Source of the DNA: Actinoplanes xinjiangensis
GTDB taxonomy: Bacteria; Actinomycetota; Actinomycetes; Mycobacteriales; Micromonosporaceae
NCBI RefSeq assembly: GCF_003148685.1
Contig: NZ_QGGR01000007.1
Span: 1-64,000 of the forward strand
Length of the DNA: 64,000 bases
Direction: 5' to 3'
The position numbers were made by a program, and so were the translations under genes. The notes beneath the pieces were generated by a model. It saw only the letters and a list, made by a program, of their open reading frames with translations, made no database searches and was not told where the DNA came from. Below, piece after piece: positions 43,937 through 52,009 of the stretch (position 1 is the first letter of the stretch; every line of letters starts with the position of its first letter).

Positions 43937-44485
43937 TCAGCCGCCGGGCCGGCTGCACGGTGCGCCGATCGACAGCTCGGCCGTGGCGTCGCCGCCGGTG
44001 GCCGTGGTGATCCGGATCGGGACGCAGTCGGCCTCGGCCACCCAGGTACCACCGGCGAAGACCGACCAACCGGCGCCGTCCCGGCACGCGGTCACCCGGA
44101 CCGCGGCGGCCGGCCCGGCATCGGTGTCTCCCCAGCCCAACCGGGCCCGATCGGCCCAGCCCGGTAGCAGGCTGACATCGACTACCGCACCGGCGCGAAC
44201 CAGCAGCCCCCATTTGGCGAACAGACGGGTCGGGCCCTCACCCGAGGTCTGAGGGGCCGGTTCCAGCACCCGGTCGGCCGCGGGAACCGCCACCACGTCG
44301 GCGACCACCTGATACGTGTCGCGGGGAGCGTCCTCCTGACCGATCGCGTCCGGGCAGCCGACGACCGGGCCGGCCGTGACGAGCCCGCCCGACGGCGCCG
44401 GTGGGTCCGGGATGCCGGGATCGTCACCGCAGCCGGCGGCGCCGGCCACCATGAGCAGGGCGATCACCTTCCGTACGATCGGCAT
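43937..44485 (-). CDS. Putative lipoprotein
   Basis: 182 residues. Signal MPIVRKVIALLMVAGAAGC with lipobox AAGC (Cys19). A Pro/Asp-rich spacer is followed by a small beta-rich domain with Cys residues (VGCPDAIG, VTACRDGAG, EADCVPIR, GAPCSRPG) that could form two disulfides. No recognised family. It is divergent from the MFS gene, sharing a ~40-base control region with the PafBC-like motif. Confidence 0.72.
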   Translation of the reverse strand: MPIVRKVIALLMVAGAAGCGDDPGIPDPPAPSGGLVTAGPVVGCPDAIGQEDAPRDTYQVVADVVAVPAADRVLEPAPQTSGEGPTRLFAKWGLLVRAGAVVDVSLLPGWADRARLGWGDTDAGPAAAVRVTACRDGAGWSVFAGGTWVAEADCVPIRITTATGGDATAELSIGAPCSRPGG

Positions 44486-44494
44486 GCCCCGATT

Positions 44495-44517
44495 TTGTCA
44501 GAGGGTCCGTCTAATGT
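44495..44517 (+). promoter_or_regulatory. PafBC-like promoter before MFS gene (leaderless)
   Basis: TTGTCAGAG, eight bases (GGTCCGTC), TAATGT (44512-44517). It agrees with the RecA-NDp consensus at eight of nine upstream positions and in TANNNT. The ATG at 44525 lies seven bases after the -10, so transcription would start at or next to the start codon. Confidence 0.55.
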
Positions 44518-44524
44518 GCCCGGC

Positions 44525-45721
44525 ATGGACCCCGCGCGCCGTGGCCGGATCGCCACCTCCCTCGTCTTCCTGATGTTCGGCGCCGCTCTCGGCGTGTGGA
44601 CGGCCCGGATCCCGGCGGTCAAGGAGAGTCTCGGCCTCAGCGACGGCCGGCTGAGCGTCGCGCTGCTCGCGTTCGCCGCGGGCTGCATCACCGGGATGGC
44701 ACTGATCGGTCGTCTCACCGACCGTTTCGGCAGCTCACGGGTTCTCGTCCCGGCCGCCCTGCTGGAGGGCCTGCTGTTGATCCCACCGGCGTTCGCGGGC
44801 GGGCTGGTGACGCTCAGCCTGGCCCTGTTCGTGTTCGGCGCCGTCCACGGCACGCTCAACATCGCGATGAACGCCAACGCCGCCGAGGTCGAGCGGGCGC
44901 ACGGGCGGCCGATCATGGCCTCGTTCCACGCCCTCTACAGCATCGGCGGGTTCCTCGGCGCGATCGCCGGCAGCCTGTTCGCCCACGCCGGGCTCTCCGT
45001 GGCGACGACCCTGATCAGCGTCGGGCTGCCGGCATTCGTGCTGGCCGCCGGAGCGTCACGGTGGGTGCTGCGGTCGCCGGCGGCCGAGGCGAACCTGACC
45101 GATTCCGACGAGCGGGGTGCGGCAGCAGCGCGCCGCCCTCTGCTCGTCCTCTTCGGGATCGTGGTGCTCTGCACGCTGGTCGGCGAGGGTGCCGCCGCCG
45201 ACTGGAGCGCGGTCTACCTGCGCGACGATCTCGGTGCTTCCGAGGGCTTCGCGGCGTACGGCTACGCCGCCTTCGCGATCATGATGACCGCCGGGCGGCT
45301 CGTGGGGGACCGGATCGCCGGCCGATTCGGGTCACCCGCGCTGATCCGGGCCAGCGGCCTCGTCGCGGCCGCCGGGCTCGGGCTCGGTCTGCTGATCGAC
45401 CACCCGCTGGCCGGGGTCGCCGGCTTCGGGCTGCTCGGGCTCGGGCTGTCGTGTGTCGCCCCGCAGTTCTTCTCGGCGGCCGCCGCCGTCGACCCACGCC
45501 GGGCCGGGCAGGCGCTCTCGACCGTGGTGAGTATCGGCTACCTCGGCTTCCTGCTCGGGCCGATCGCGATCGGCGCCGCCGCCACCGTGGTCGGGCTGAC
45601 CACGGCGCTGTGGATCCCGGTGGCGCTGGCCGTCTTCGTCGCACTGAGCGCCGGCAGCATCCGGTCCGCGATCCGGCCGTCCGCCGCCCACAGCGGCGAG
45701 CGACCAGCCACGGCTTCCTGA
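44525..45721 (+). CDS. MFS transporter
   Basis: 398 residues from ATG 44525 with twelve predicted helices. IATSLVFLMFGAALGVWTARIPAVKESLGLSDGRLSVALLAFAAGCITGMALIGRLTDRFGSSRVL is the MFS motif-A region (GRLTDRFGSS). A duplicate in the second half is GRLVGDRIAGRFGS. It resembles the Bcr/CflA- or sugar-efflux-like group in actinobacteria; the substrate cannot be said. It starts directly at the putative PafBC-like promoter, so a DNA-damage-linked exporter is possible. Downstream is a tandem repeat, then a convergent lactate oxidase-like gene. Confidence 0.88.
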   Translation: MDPARRGRIATSLVFLMFGAALGVWTARIPAVKESLGLSDGRLSVALLAFAAGCITGMALIGRLTDRFGSSRVLVPAALLEGLLLIPPAFAGGLVTLSLALFVFGAVHGTLNIAMNANAAEVERAHGRPIMASFHALYSIGGFLGAIAGSLFAHAGLSVATTLISVGLPAFVLAAGASRWVLRSPAAEANLTDSDERGAAAARRPLLVLFGIVVLCTLVGEGAAADWSAVYLRDDLGASEGFAAYGYAAFAIMMTAGRLVGDRIAGRFGSPALIRASGLVAAAGLGLGLLIDHPLAGVAGFGLLGLGLSCVAPQFFSAAAAVDPRRAGQALSTVVSIGYLGFLLGPIAIGAAATVVGLTTALWIPVALAVFVALSAGSIRSAIRPSAAHSGERPATAS

Positions 45722-45817
45722 TCCACAGCCGAGTGGGCGGCGGGTGGCGGCTGCACTGGCTAGCGGCCGGGTGGGCGACGGCGGCCTGAACTGCGGGCCG
45801 CACGCCGCCATCCGGTC

Positions 45818-45899
45818 GCGGTTGGGGTCAGGCGTGGCCGGGCGGCTGTTGCGGTTGGGGTCAGGCGTGGCCGGGCGGCTGTTGCGGTCGGGATCAGGC
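45818..45899. repeat. 33-base tandem repeat between convergent genes
   Basis: Units begin at 45818 and 45851, with a partial third copy from 45884. The unit begins GCGGTTGGGGTCAGG. The last copy overlaps the stop codon region of the minus-strand gene (TGA at 45894-45896), so its C-terminus abuts the array. Confidence 0.8.
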
Positions 45900-47156
45900 A
45901 GTGGTCAGCAGGCTCCGGGTGATCGCGGCGACGTCGCGGGCGCCGGCCAGGGCCATCGTCAGGTCCAGTTCGGCGATCACGTTGCGGATCACGTCCTCGA
46001 CACCGGTCTGACCGGCGAGAGCCAGGCCGTACATGTAGGGGCGGCCCAGCAGCACGGCGTTCGCGCCGAGGGCCAGCGCGGTGAAGACGTCGGCGCCGGT
46101 GCGGATGCCGCTGTCCAGCAGCACCGTCGGGTCCGGGCCGAGTTCGGAACGAATGGCGACCAGCGCGTCGAGGGAGGCGATGGCATTGTCGATCTGGCGG
46201 CCACCGTGGTTCGACACGACGATCGCGTCGGCGCCCAGGCCGAAAGCGCGACGGGCGTCGTCCGGGTGCAGGATGCCCTTGAGGACGATCGGCAGGCGGG
46301 TCCGGCTCCGGAGCGTGGCCAGATGATCCCAGCTCAGGCCGGGGTTGGAGTAGATGTCGAGGAACGTCTCCACCGACGCCTTCGGCAGCGGCGAACGCAG
46401 GTTCGCCCAGAAGCGGCCCGGATGGTTGCGGGTCATCGCCAGCAGTGTCCGGACGGCCCCGAGCGTCACCTCCGGCTTCGGCGACGGCTGCCCGGCCCGT
46501 TCGGCGGCGATCTGCTGAAAGCGGGGATCCGAGGTGTACTGCGCGATGCCCTCACCACGGCTGAACGGCAACGAGCCCAGATTGAGATCCTGTGGGCGCC
46601 AGCCGAGCACCGTCGTGTCCAGGGTGACGACCAGCGCGCCCGCCCCGATCGCCTCGGCCCGGGCGATCAGGCTGTCGACGAGTTGCTCGTCCTTGCTCCA
46701 GTACAACTGGAACCACCGGGCGGCGTCACCCATCGCCGCCGCGCAGTCCTCCATCGGATTGCAGCCCTGATTGGAGAAGACGTAGGCGGTGCCGGTGGCG
46801 GCCGCGGCGCGGGCGATCTTCAGGTCGCTGTCGGCGGCCATCAGCGCGCCGGCCCCGACCGGCGCGAGCAGCAGTGGGGTCGTGTGGCGGGCGCCGAGGA
46901 GATCCACCGAGAGGTCGCGGTCCACGGCACCCGACGCCATCCGCGGCACGATCGCCCGGCGGTCGAAGGCCTCCCGGTTGCGGCGCATGGTCCGCCCCTC
47001 ACCGGCGCCGCCGGCCACGTAGCCCCAGGCGCGGGTGCTGCTGGCCCGGCGGGCACGGCGCTCCAGCTCGGCGAAGTCCGCCGGAACGACGGGCCGGCGA
47101 CCGAGGACGCCCTGACGGTAGATCGTGCTCAGGCGGGCAAGGCCGGCTCCGGACAT
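45894..47156 (-). CDS. FMN-dependent alpha-hydroxy-acid oxidase (lactate 2-monooxygenase-like)
   Basis: 420 residues. The FMN-dependent alpha-hydroxy acid dehydrogenase fold is recognisable by YVAGGAGEGRTMRRNREAFD near the start, LAPVGAGALM, PIVLKGILHPDDARRAFGLGADAIVVSNHGGRQID (catalytic His and Arg in SNHGGRQ) and LLDSGIRTGADVFTALALGANAVLLGRPYMYGLALAGQTGVEDVI. The Asp in LDTTVLGWR fits. The length and the N-terminal extension suit lactate 2-monooxygenase of actinobacteria. It would oxidise L-lactate or another 2-hydroxy acid with O2. It is divergent from a TetR gene across two dyads at 47392-47420. Confidence 0.9.
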   Translation of the reverse strand: MSGAGLARLSTIYRQGVLGRRPVVPADFAELERRARRASSTRAWGYVAGGAGEGRTMRRNREAFDRRAIVPRMASGAVDRDLSVDLLGARHTTPLLLAPVGAGALMAADSDLKIARAAAATGTAYVFSNQGCNPMEDCAAAMGDAARWFQLYWSKDEQLVDSLIARAEAIGAGALVVTLDTTVLGWRPQDLNLGSLPFSRGEGIAQYTSDPRFQQIAAERAGQPSPKPEVTLGAVRTLLAMTRNHPGRFWANLRSPLPKASVETFLDIYSNPGLSWDHLATLRSRTRLPIVLKGILHPDDARRAFGLGADAIVVSNHGGRQIDNAIASLDALVAIRSELGPDPTVLLDSGIRTGADVFTALALGANAVLLGRPYMYGLALAGQTGVEDVIRNVIAELDLTMALAGARDVAAITRSLLTTA

Positions 47157-47391
47157 CGGCTCCTCCGAGAAGGTTGTTCAGGTGCTGCTGGTTCAAGGCT
47201 GAAACGAGACCCACGGCGATGGCCGGCGATCCGGGAACGGCGCCCAGGGGATTTGCCGGCAGAACGGGACCCGGGGGACTGCCGGAAGAACGGGATCTGG
47301 GGATTGCGGGCAGAACGGGGAACAGGCTGCACGGGTTGGTGGAAGGGATGGTGGCGGCGGGCACCGTGGGGCGTGGCTGACACGCTAAACC

Positions 47392-47420
47392 AAGTCATCT
47401 GACTTGAGAAGTCAGCTGAC
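47392..47420. promoter_or_regulatory. Tandem TetR operator, two AAGTCA..TGAC dyads
   Basis: Perfect AAGTCA, TC, TGACTT at 47392-47405 and an imperfect second copy AAGTCA, GC, TGAC at 47409-47420. It lies in the divergent gap between the oxidase and the TetR start at 47442. Two dyads 17 bases apart suit cooperative binding of TetR dimers. Confidence 0.7.
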
Positions 47421-47441
47421 CGGGAAAGTTAGGATCGAGGG

Positions 47442-48053
47442 GTGACACAGGGTGGCGGGGTTCGGGCGGCGCGGCGTGAGCAGGCGGTCGAGGCCCTACT
47501 CGACGCGGCCCTGGAGAGTCTCGTCACCGTCGGGTTCGCCGCCACGACGACCCGCGGTGTGGCTCAGCTGGCGGGCGTCAGCCAGGGCCTCCAGCAGCAC
47601 TACTTCCCGACGAAGGCGGCACTCATCGACGCCGCGATCAACCGCCTGGCCACCAGACTCCTCGAGGAGGCATCCCGGCCGGTCGAGGGCGCCACCGAGC
47701 GGCAGCGGGCCGAGCTGTTGCTGCGGCGGTTGTGGGACAGCTTCAGCTCGCCGGTGCTCACCGTCGTGGCGGAACTGCTCGTTCTGGCGCGCATCCACCC
47801 GGACACCGCCGAGAAGACGGCTGCCACGCTGGTGGCGGTCACCGATCGGGTGGTCGCCGTCGCCGAGGAGGCACTGCCGACCTACGCCCGCCGGCCGGGA
47901 TTCCGGGATGCGCTGCTGCTCGCGCTGAGCGCCATCCGCGACACCACCACCGTGGCCCGCATCCCCGGCACCGAACGCGCCCTCCCCACCTGCGAGACGA
48001 TCACCGCCGGTTTCCTCAGCGCGTTCAACGAGAAGCCCCACCGGCGGCGTTGA
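47442..48053 (+). CDS. TetR/AcrR family transcriptional regulator
   Basis: 203 residues from GTG 47442. HTH: ALLDAALESLVTVGFAATTTRGVAQLAGVSQGLQQHYFPTKAALIDAAI, the QGLQQHYFPTK segment being a variant of the usual GxLYYHFxSK. The ligand domain includes LARIHPDTAEKTAATLVAVTDRVVAVAEEALPTYARR. It probably represses the divergent hydroxy-acid oxidase from the dyads at 47392. Its last ~30 bases lie in a 40-base repeat array that spills into the gap and on into the convergent GNAT gene. Confidence 0.9.
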   Translation: MTQGGGVRAARREQAVEALLDAALESLVTVGFAATTTRGVAQLAGVSQGLQQHYFPTKAALIDAAINRLATRLLEEASRPVEGATERQRAELLLRRLWDSFSSPVLTVVAELLVLARIHPDTAEKTAATLVAVTDRVVAVAEEALPTYARRPGFRDALLLALSAIRDTTTVARIPGTERALPTCETITAGFLSAFNEKPHRRR

Positions 48054-48210
48054 CGGCGGCGCGTTCAGCAAGAACTTCACCAGCGGGTTGCGGTGGGACG
48101 TTCAGTGAGAAGTTGCACCGGCGGCGTTGACGGCGGCGCGTTCAACGAGAGGCCCCACCGGCGGCGTTGACGGCAGGGCGCTCAGCGAGAAGCTCCATCG
48201 GTGGCGGTGC
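48021..48210. repeat. ~40-base tandem repeat array spanning two gene ends
   Basis: Five degenerate units of 38-40 bases (48021, 48061, 48099, 48138, 48178) share GCGTTCAxCGAGAAG, CCCCACCGGCGGCG and TTGACGGCGGC. The array includes the last codons of the TetR gene and of the convergent GNAT gene, so both C-termini (FNEKPHRRR and AGRKGTATDGASR) derive partly from repeat DNA. Confidence 0.8.
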
Positions 48211-48817
48211 CCTTCCGGCCGGCGGGGGTCCGGATGCCCAGGTAGGTGAGGGGACCGGGGTCCGGGACGGGGAGGACGGTGAAACCGAGCCGATCGTAGA
48301 AGCCGCGTGCCTTGACGTTCGCGGTGAGCATGCCCAGATGAACGCCAGGCGCGTCGACCGTCGTCAGGAAGCGGTCGATGAGGCGGCGGCCGAAACCGCG
48401 CCCCTGGTATGCGGGCAGCAGGTCGATGTGCAGGTGCGCCGGGTAGCCGTCCAGCCCGTCGACGAGCATGCGTTCCGGGTCGTAGTGCAGGGCGACCATG
48501 TCCTGCTCCAAGGTGCGCGGTGGCGGTGGCGGCTCCGGGTACCTGTCACCGACCAGCGGAATCCACTCGGCGCGGTAGCGGCGGACGAATCCGGCGGTGT
48601 CAGCCGTGCCGACGACGTAGCCGACCACCTCGCCGCCGTCCTCGACCACGAACGCCAGATGCGGGTCCAGCCAGGCGTAAGGGCCGGCGAACAGGTCACC
48701 CATCAGGTCGTCGCTGGAATACCGTCCGCGGGCGTCGCCGCCGGCATCGGCGGTGCGGACACAGATGTCGTAGAGGGCGGCGCGGTCGGCGGGCCGGTAC
48801 AGGCGAATCTCAGGCAC
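48182..48817 (-). CDS. GNAT family acetyltransferase
   Basis: 211 residues from GTG 48817 (no clear ribosome site; perhaps leaderless). The acetyl-CoA-binding P-loop is HIDLLPAYQGRGFGRRLIDRFL (QGRGFG), with ICVRTADAGGDARG at the start and LGMLTANVKARGFYDRLGFTVLPVPD near the end. It acetylates an amine of an unknown acceptor. Its C-terminus lies in the 48021-48210 repeat array. A LacI-type palindrome lies 17 bases upstream. Confidence 0.88.
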   Translation of the reverse strand: MPEIRLYRPADRAALYDICVRTADAGGDARGRYSSDDLMGDLFAGPYAWLDPHLAFVVEDGGEVVGYVVGTADTAGFVRRYRAEWIPLVGDRYPEPPPPPRTLEQDMVALHYDPERMLVDGLDGYPAHLHIDLLPAYQGRGFGRRLIDRFLTTVDAPGVHLGMLTANVKARGFYDRLGFTVLPVPDPGPLTYLGIRTPAGRKGTATDGASR

Positions 48818-48833
48818 GCCGCACGGTATGCGG

Positions 48834-48847
48834 TGAAAGCGCTTGCA
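48834..48847. promoter_or_regulatory. LacI-type palindrome TGAAAGCGCTTGCA
   Basis: A near-palindrome with central CG, agreeing with the LacI-family pattern TGNAANCGNTTNCA (one mismatch to symmetry). It lies just upstream of the GNAT start and could serve an unlinked LacI regulator. Confidence 0.45.
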
Positions 48848-48908
48848 CCGCAACCCCGCCCGAGAATGAGCGATCGGTGAGGCCGTGACCCGCGGCCCGA
48901 AGACGTGG

Positions 48909-49160
48909 GCGATTCGACGGCGGCCGGGCGGCTGCGGCCCGGAGGCGTTGCGATTCGACGGTGGCCCGGGGGCTGCGGCCAGGAGAGGTGGGCGATTCGA
49001 TGGTGGCCGGGCGGCTGCGGCGCGGAGGCGTTGCGATTCGACGGTGGCCCGGGGGCTGCGGCCAGGAGAGGTGAGCGATTCGATGGCGGCCGGGCGGCCG
49101 GGTGGCTGCGGCCCGGAGGCGTGGGCGATTCGATCGTGGCCGGGGCTGCGGCGGGGAGAC
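48909..49160. repeat. 41-base tandem repeat array, six units
   Basis: Units start at about 48909, 48950, 48992, 49033, 49075 and 49125. Consensus begins GCGATTCGACGGTGGCC and continues GGGCTGCGGCC, ending in GGAGAGGTG or GGAGGCGT. Units alternate between two subtypes, suggesting duplication of a two-unit block. It lies in the 570-base gap between GNAT and VOC genes; the remaining part (49161-49387) holds nothing I recognise. Confidence 0.85.
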
Positions 49161-49387
49161 GCGAGGGCAAGAGCGAAGGCCCTGACCGAGAGGCGGGCAG
49201 GTGCGGTGCCGCCGCGATGTGCGGCGGTGCGATGTGCGGTGCCGCGATGCGGTCGGCTTCCCGTGCGTTGTCGGCCATTTCAACCCTTGCCGGTACGAGC
49301 CAGGCCGCCCCCGACCGCAACCATTCGTCCCGTCGGCTTCCTCGGCGACGGGGCTGCCTGGTGGCGGCCGGAGCGGCGGCGCCGGGC

Positions 49388-49801
49388 TCATGAGCCGGGC
49401 GAGGCGAGGACCTCCAGGTAGTGCTGGTTGTACATGACGCCGAGGATGTTGCCGAACGGGTCGGTGACGGAGGCCGTGATGAAGCCGGGACCGCGTTCGG
49501 TCGGCTTGTCGTGGGTGGTCGCGCCGAGGTCCAGCAACCGCCGGTAGGCGGCCTCGACGTCGTCGACGGCCCAGTAGATGATCGCCCCGGACGGGCGCCC
49601 GGCCGGCTGGTGTGGCGCGAACCTGCTGTTGAGCACGCCGAACTCGTGCTGGTAGTCACCGGCTCGCCATTCCAGGTAGGCGTGTTCGGGGCCGGCGTCC
49701 CGGACGAAGTAGGGCTCTGCCTCGAAGACCTCGGTGTACCAGGCGCGGGCCGAGGCCATGTCGTCGGCGAAGAACGTGACGGTGGTGAATCCGCGGAGCA
49801 T
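49388..49801 (-). CDS. VOC family protein (glyoxalase/bleomycin-resistance type)
   Basis: 137 residues. FTTVTFFADDMASARAWYTEVFEAEPYF and the second-half VDDVEAAYRRLLDLGATTHDKPTERGPGFITASVTDPFGNILGVMYN are the two beta-alpha-beta-beta-beta modules of the VOC fold. Metal-ligand candidates are E in YLEWRAGDYQHEFGV and the late GNILG segment. It could be an enzyme or a drug-binding protein. It is divergent from a WYL regulator, with a perfect dyad between them. Confidence 0.88.
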   Translation of the reverse strand: MLRGFTTVTFFADDMASARAWYTEVFEAEPYFVRDAGPEHAYLEWRAGDYQHEFGVLNSRFAPHQPAGRPSGAIIYWAVDDVEAAYRRLLDLGATTHDKPTERGPGFITASVTDPFGNILGVMYNQHYLEVLASPGS

Positions 49802-49846
49802 GTCGGTGTCCTCTCGTGTCGCTGTCGAGGACCATCTTTCCGGGTT

Positions 49847-49869
49847 AAGTGCTCACCTTCTGAGCACTT
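49847..49869. promoter_or_regulatory. Inverted-repeat operator AAGTGCTCA / TGAGCACTT
   Basis: Perfect 9-base arms with a 5-base spacer CCTTC, centred between the divergent VOC and WYL genes and ending 19 bases before the WYL start. It is likely the WYL regulator's binding site. Confidence 0.75.
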
Positions 49870-49888
49870 TCTCTGCGAACCTGACGGC

Positions 49889-50872
49889 ATGCGTGCGGAC
49901 CGGCTCGTCGCCACCCTCCTGTTCATGCAGACCCGTGGGCGGGTGACCGCCGCCGAGGTCGCCGCCGAACTGGAGGTGTCGGTCGCGACCGCCCGTCGCG
50001 ATCTGGAGGCGCTGTCCACGGCCGGGGTGCCGGTCTATCCCCAGCCCGGCCGGCACGGCGGATGGTCGCTGGTCGGCGGCGCACGGACCGATCTCAGTGG
50101 GCTGTCAGCGGCCGAGGCGCGGGCGTTGTTCCTGCTGGCCGGCCCGACCGCGGTGTCCGCCGAGGCGAAGGCGGCGCTGCGCAAACTGCTGCAGGCGCTG
50201 CCCGCTCCGTTCCGGACCGAGGCGGAGGCCGCCGCCGGGGCGACCCTCGTCGACCCGGCCGGCTGGGGGGAACGGGCGAAGCAGCCACCCGAGGTGGTGG
50301 GCCTGCTCCAGGAGGCGGTGGTGCGCCGCCACCGGATCCGGTTCACCTACCGGAGCCCCGGCCGCGGAGACCGGGGTGCGGCCGGGGCGACCGGCGGGGA
50401 TGACGAGCGGGTGGCGGACCCGTGGGGCGTGGTCGACAAGGGGGACGTGTACTACCTGGTCGCGGGCACGGCGAAGGGCCGGCGGACCTTCCGGGTGGAC
50501 CGGATGTCGGCGGTGACGGCGACCGGGGAGACGTTCGGGCGCCCGGCTGACTTCGACCTGGACACGGCCTGGGGCCAGGTGGTCGGCGAGGTCGAGGGGA
50601 TGCGCTCCCGGACCTGGGCGACACTGCTGATCGCCGACCGTTTCGTCTGGGTGCTGCGCGACCACTTCGGCCGGCACTGCGAGGTGCTGGAGACCCTCGC
50701 CGACGGCCGGGCCCGGGTGCGGGTGGGCGCTCCGGAGGCCCGGGACATCGCCCGTACCCTCTCGGGCTGGGGTGCCGCCGTGGAGGTCCTCGACCCGCCG
50801 TCGGTCCGTGCCGAACTCGGTCGCATCGGCGCCGAACTGGTCCACCTCTACCCGGCTGCGCCGCCGGCCTGA
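49889..50872 (+). CDS. HTH-WYL domain transcriptional regulator
   Basis: 327 residues from ATG 49889. The N-terminal winged helix is MRADRLVATLLFMQTRGRVTAAEVAAELEVSVATARRDLEALSTAGVPVYPQPGRHGGWSL. The WYL-like middle part has IRFTYRSPG, VADPWGVVDKGDVYYLVAGTAKGRRTFRVDRM, where the family's W-Y-L signature appears as DPWG...YYLVA. The C-terminal WCX-like domain is short. It belongs to the DeoR/YafY-like group, not to PafB/PafC, whose HTH-WYL genes are tandem. Likely controls the divergent VOC gene through the dyad at 49847. Confidence 0.9.
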   Translation: MRADRLVATLLFMQTRGRVTAAEVAAELEVSVATARRDLEALSTAGVPVYPQPGRHGGWSLVGGARTDLSGLSAAEARALFLLAGPTAVSAEAKAALRKLLQALPAPFRTEAEAAAGATLVDPAGWGERAKQPPEVVGLLQEAVVRRHRIRFTYRSPGRGDRGAAGATGGDDERVADPWGVVDKGDVYYLVAGTAKGRRTFRVDRMSAVTATGETFGRPADFDLDTAWGQVVGEVEGMRSRTWATLLIADRFVWVLRDHFGRHCEVLETLADGRARVRVGAPEARDIARTLSGWGAAVEVLDPPSVRAELGRIGAELVHLYPAAPPA

Positions 50873-50875
50873 CGG

Positions 50876-51832
50876 TCAGGCGGTGGCCCGCAGGACCGGC
50901 CGGCTCGGGAACAGGCGGTCGCGGGGTGCGGCGCCCAGGGCGGCTTGCGCGGCGGCAGCGGCGATCAGTTCGACCGGGTGGGTGGCAGTGGACAGGGCGG
51001 GGACGGCGCAGGCCGCGAACGGGACGTCGTCGAAGCCGGTGACGGCCACGTCGTGGGGGACCCGCACACCGGTCTCGGCCAGGGTCTGGAGGACACCGAG
51101 TGCGGTGGCGTCGCTGACCGTGGCGATGGCGTCGGTGTCCGGCCAGCGGCGCAGGACGGTTCGGGCGGCGGTACGGCCCCGGGCGGTGGTGAAGTCGCCC
51201 GGAACCACCCGGATCGGCAGGCCGGCCTCCCGCATCAGCCCGGTGTAGGTGTGCAGCGGGGCGCGGGCGGCGGCGAGCCACGGCGGGCCCCCGATCAGCG
51301 CGATCCGTCGCCGGCCGGTGGTGTGCAGATGCCGCAACAGGGCGCCGATGCCGGCCGTGCTGTCCACGTCCAGCCCGCCGGCGCCGATCGCGGCGAAACG
51401 GCCGCGCAGGCCGGTGGGCAGATGGTCGAGCAGGTCGCCGTCGTGACCGGCCAGCACCACGGCGGCGACACTGCGGTCGGCGGCGATCCGGTCCAGCTCG
51501 GCGGCCGCGTCCAGGGGCAGGCGGCGCAGGCAGACGCCCAGCCCGTCCGGGTCGGTGGCGGCGGCCATCGCGGTGGCCGCCCGGGTGACGAACGGGTCGG
51601 AGAGGATGTCGGTGCGGCGGTCCCGGACCGCGAAGAGGAGCCGGGTCCCGGTGCCGCGGGCCAGGCGGCTGGCCACCGGATGCGGCACGTAGCCGAGGTC
51701 GGCGGCGGCCCGGAGGACGGCGGCCCGGCTGTCCGCGGAGGCCGGCCCGCGCCCGGACAGCACACGGGACGCGGTCGCGGCGGACACTCCGGCGAGCCTG
51801 GCCACCTCAGCGAGTACCGGACTGCTGCTCAT
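50876..51832 (-). CDS. LacI-family transcriptional regulator
   Basis: 318 residues from ATG 51832. N-terminal HTH: LAEVARLAGVSAATASRVLSGRGPASADSRAAVLRAAADLGYVPHPVASRLARG. The periplasmic-binding-like sugar domain follows, with LLFAVRDRRTDILSDPFV, AAVVLAGHDGDLLDHLP and VAVTGFDDVPFAACAVPALSTATHPVELI. It probably senses a sugar. It is divergent from narG; the DosR-type box at 51891 is between them. It is not expected to control nitrate reductase; its own target is not evident. Confidence 0.9.
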   Translation of the reverse strand: MSSSPVLAEVARLAGVSAATASRVLSGRGPASADSRAAVLRAAADLGYVPHPVASRLARGTGTRLLFAVRDRRTDILSDPFVTRAATAMAAATDPDGLGVCLRRLPLDAAAELDRIAADRSVAAVVLAGHDGDLLDHLPTGLRGRFAAIGAGGLDVDSTAGIGALLRHLHTTGRRRIALIGGPPWLAAARAPLHTYTGLMREAGLPIRVVPGDFTTARGRTAARTVLRRWPDTDAIATVSDATALGVLQTLAETGVRVPHDVAVTGFDDVPFAACAVPALSTATHPVELIAAAAAQAALGAAPRDRLFPSRPVLRATA

Positions 51833-51890
51833 GCGGCAAATATGCAGGATCCGTGGATGCCCGGCAATCACGCCCGAGGGGGCCGGAGGC

Positions 51891-51904
51891 GGGACTTTGG
51901 TCCC
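51891..51904. promoter_or_regulatory. DosR/DevR-type box GGGACTTTGGTCCC before narGHJI
   Basis: An almost perfect palindrome matching the core of the DosR/DevR box (GGGACTTTNGTCCC), which drives hypoxia- and NO-responsive genes in mycobacteria and, through related DevR proteins, in Streptomyces. It lies ~105 bases upstream of the narG start. A degenerate second copy, GGGGACCGCGGCTC, follows around 51914. Confidence 0.75.
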
Positions 51905-52009
51905 GGGCAGAGGGGGACCGCGGCTCAGGCGGCCCGGCACGTCTTCGGACAGATTTGAGGAGCGCCGGGCAGCCGCCCGGCCGATCGTCCACCGGCGAAG
52001 GAAACCACC

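Noticed and set aside
49889-50872. WYL gene as pafB or pafC
   Set aside because: PafB and PafC are tandem or fused HTH-WYL proteins near proteasome genes; this is a single gene divergent from a VOC gene with its own operator.
50876-51832. LacI-family gene as the nar operon regulator
   Set aside because: LacI proteins sense sugars; the DosR-type box is a better fit for nar control, and adjacency is by divergence only.
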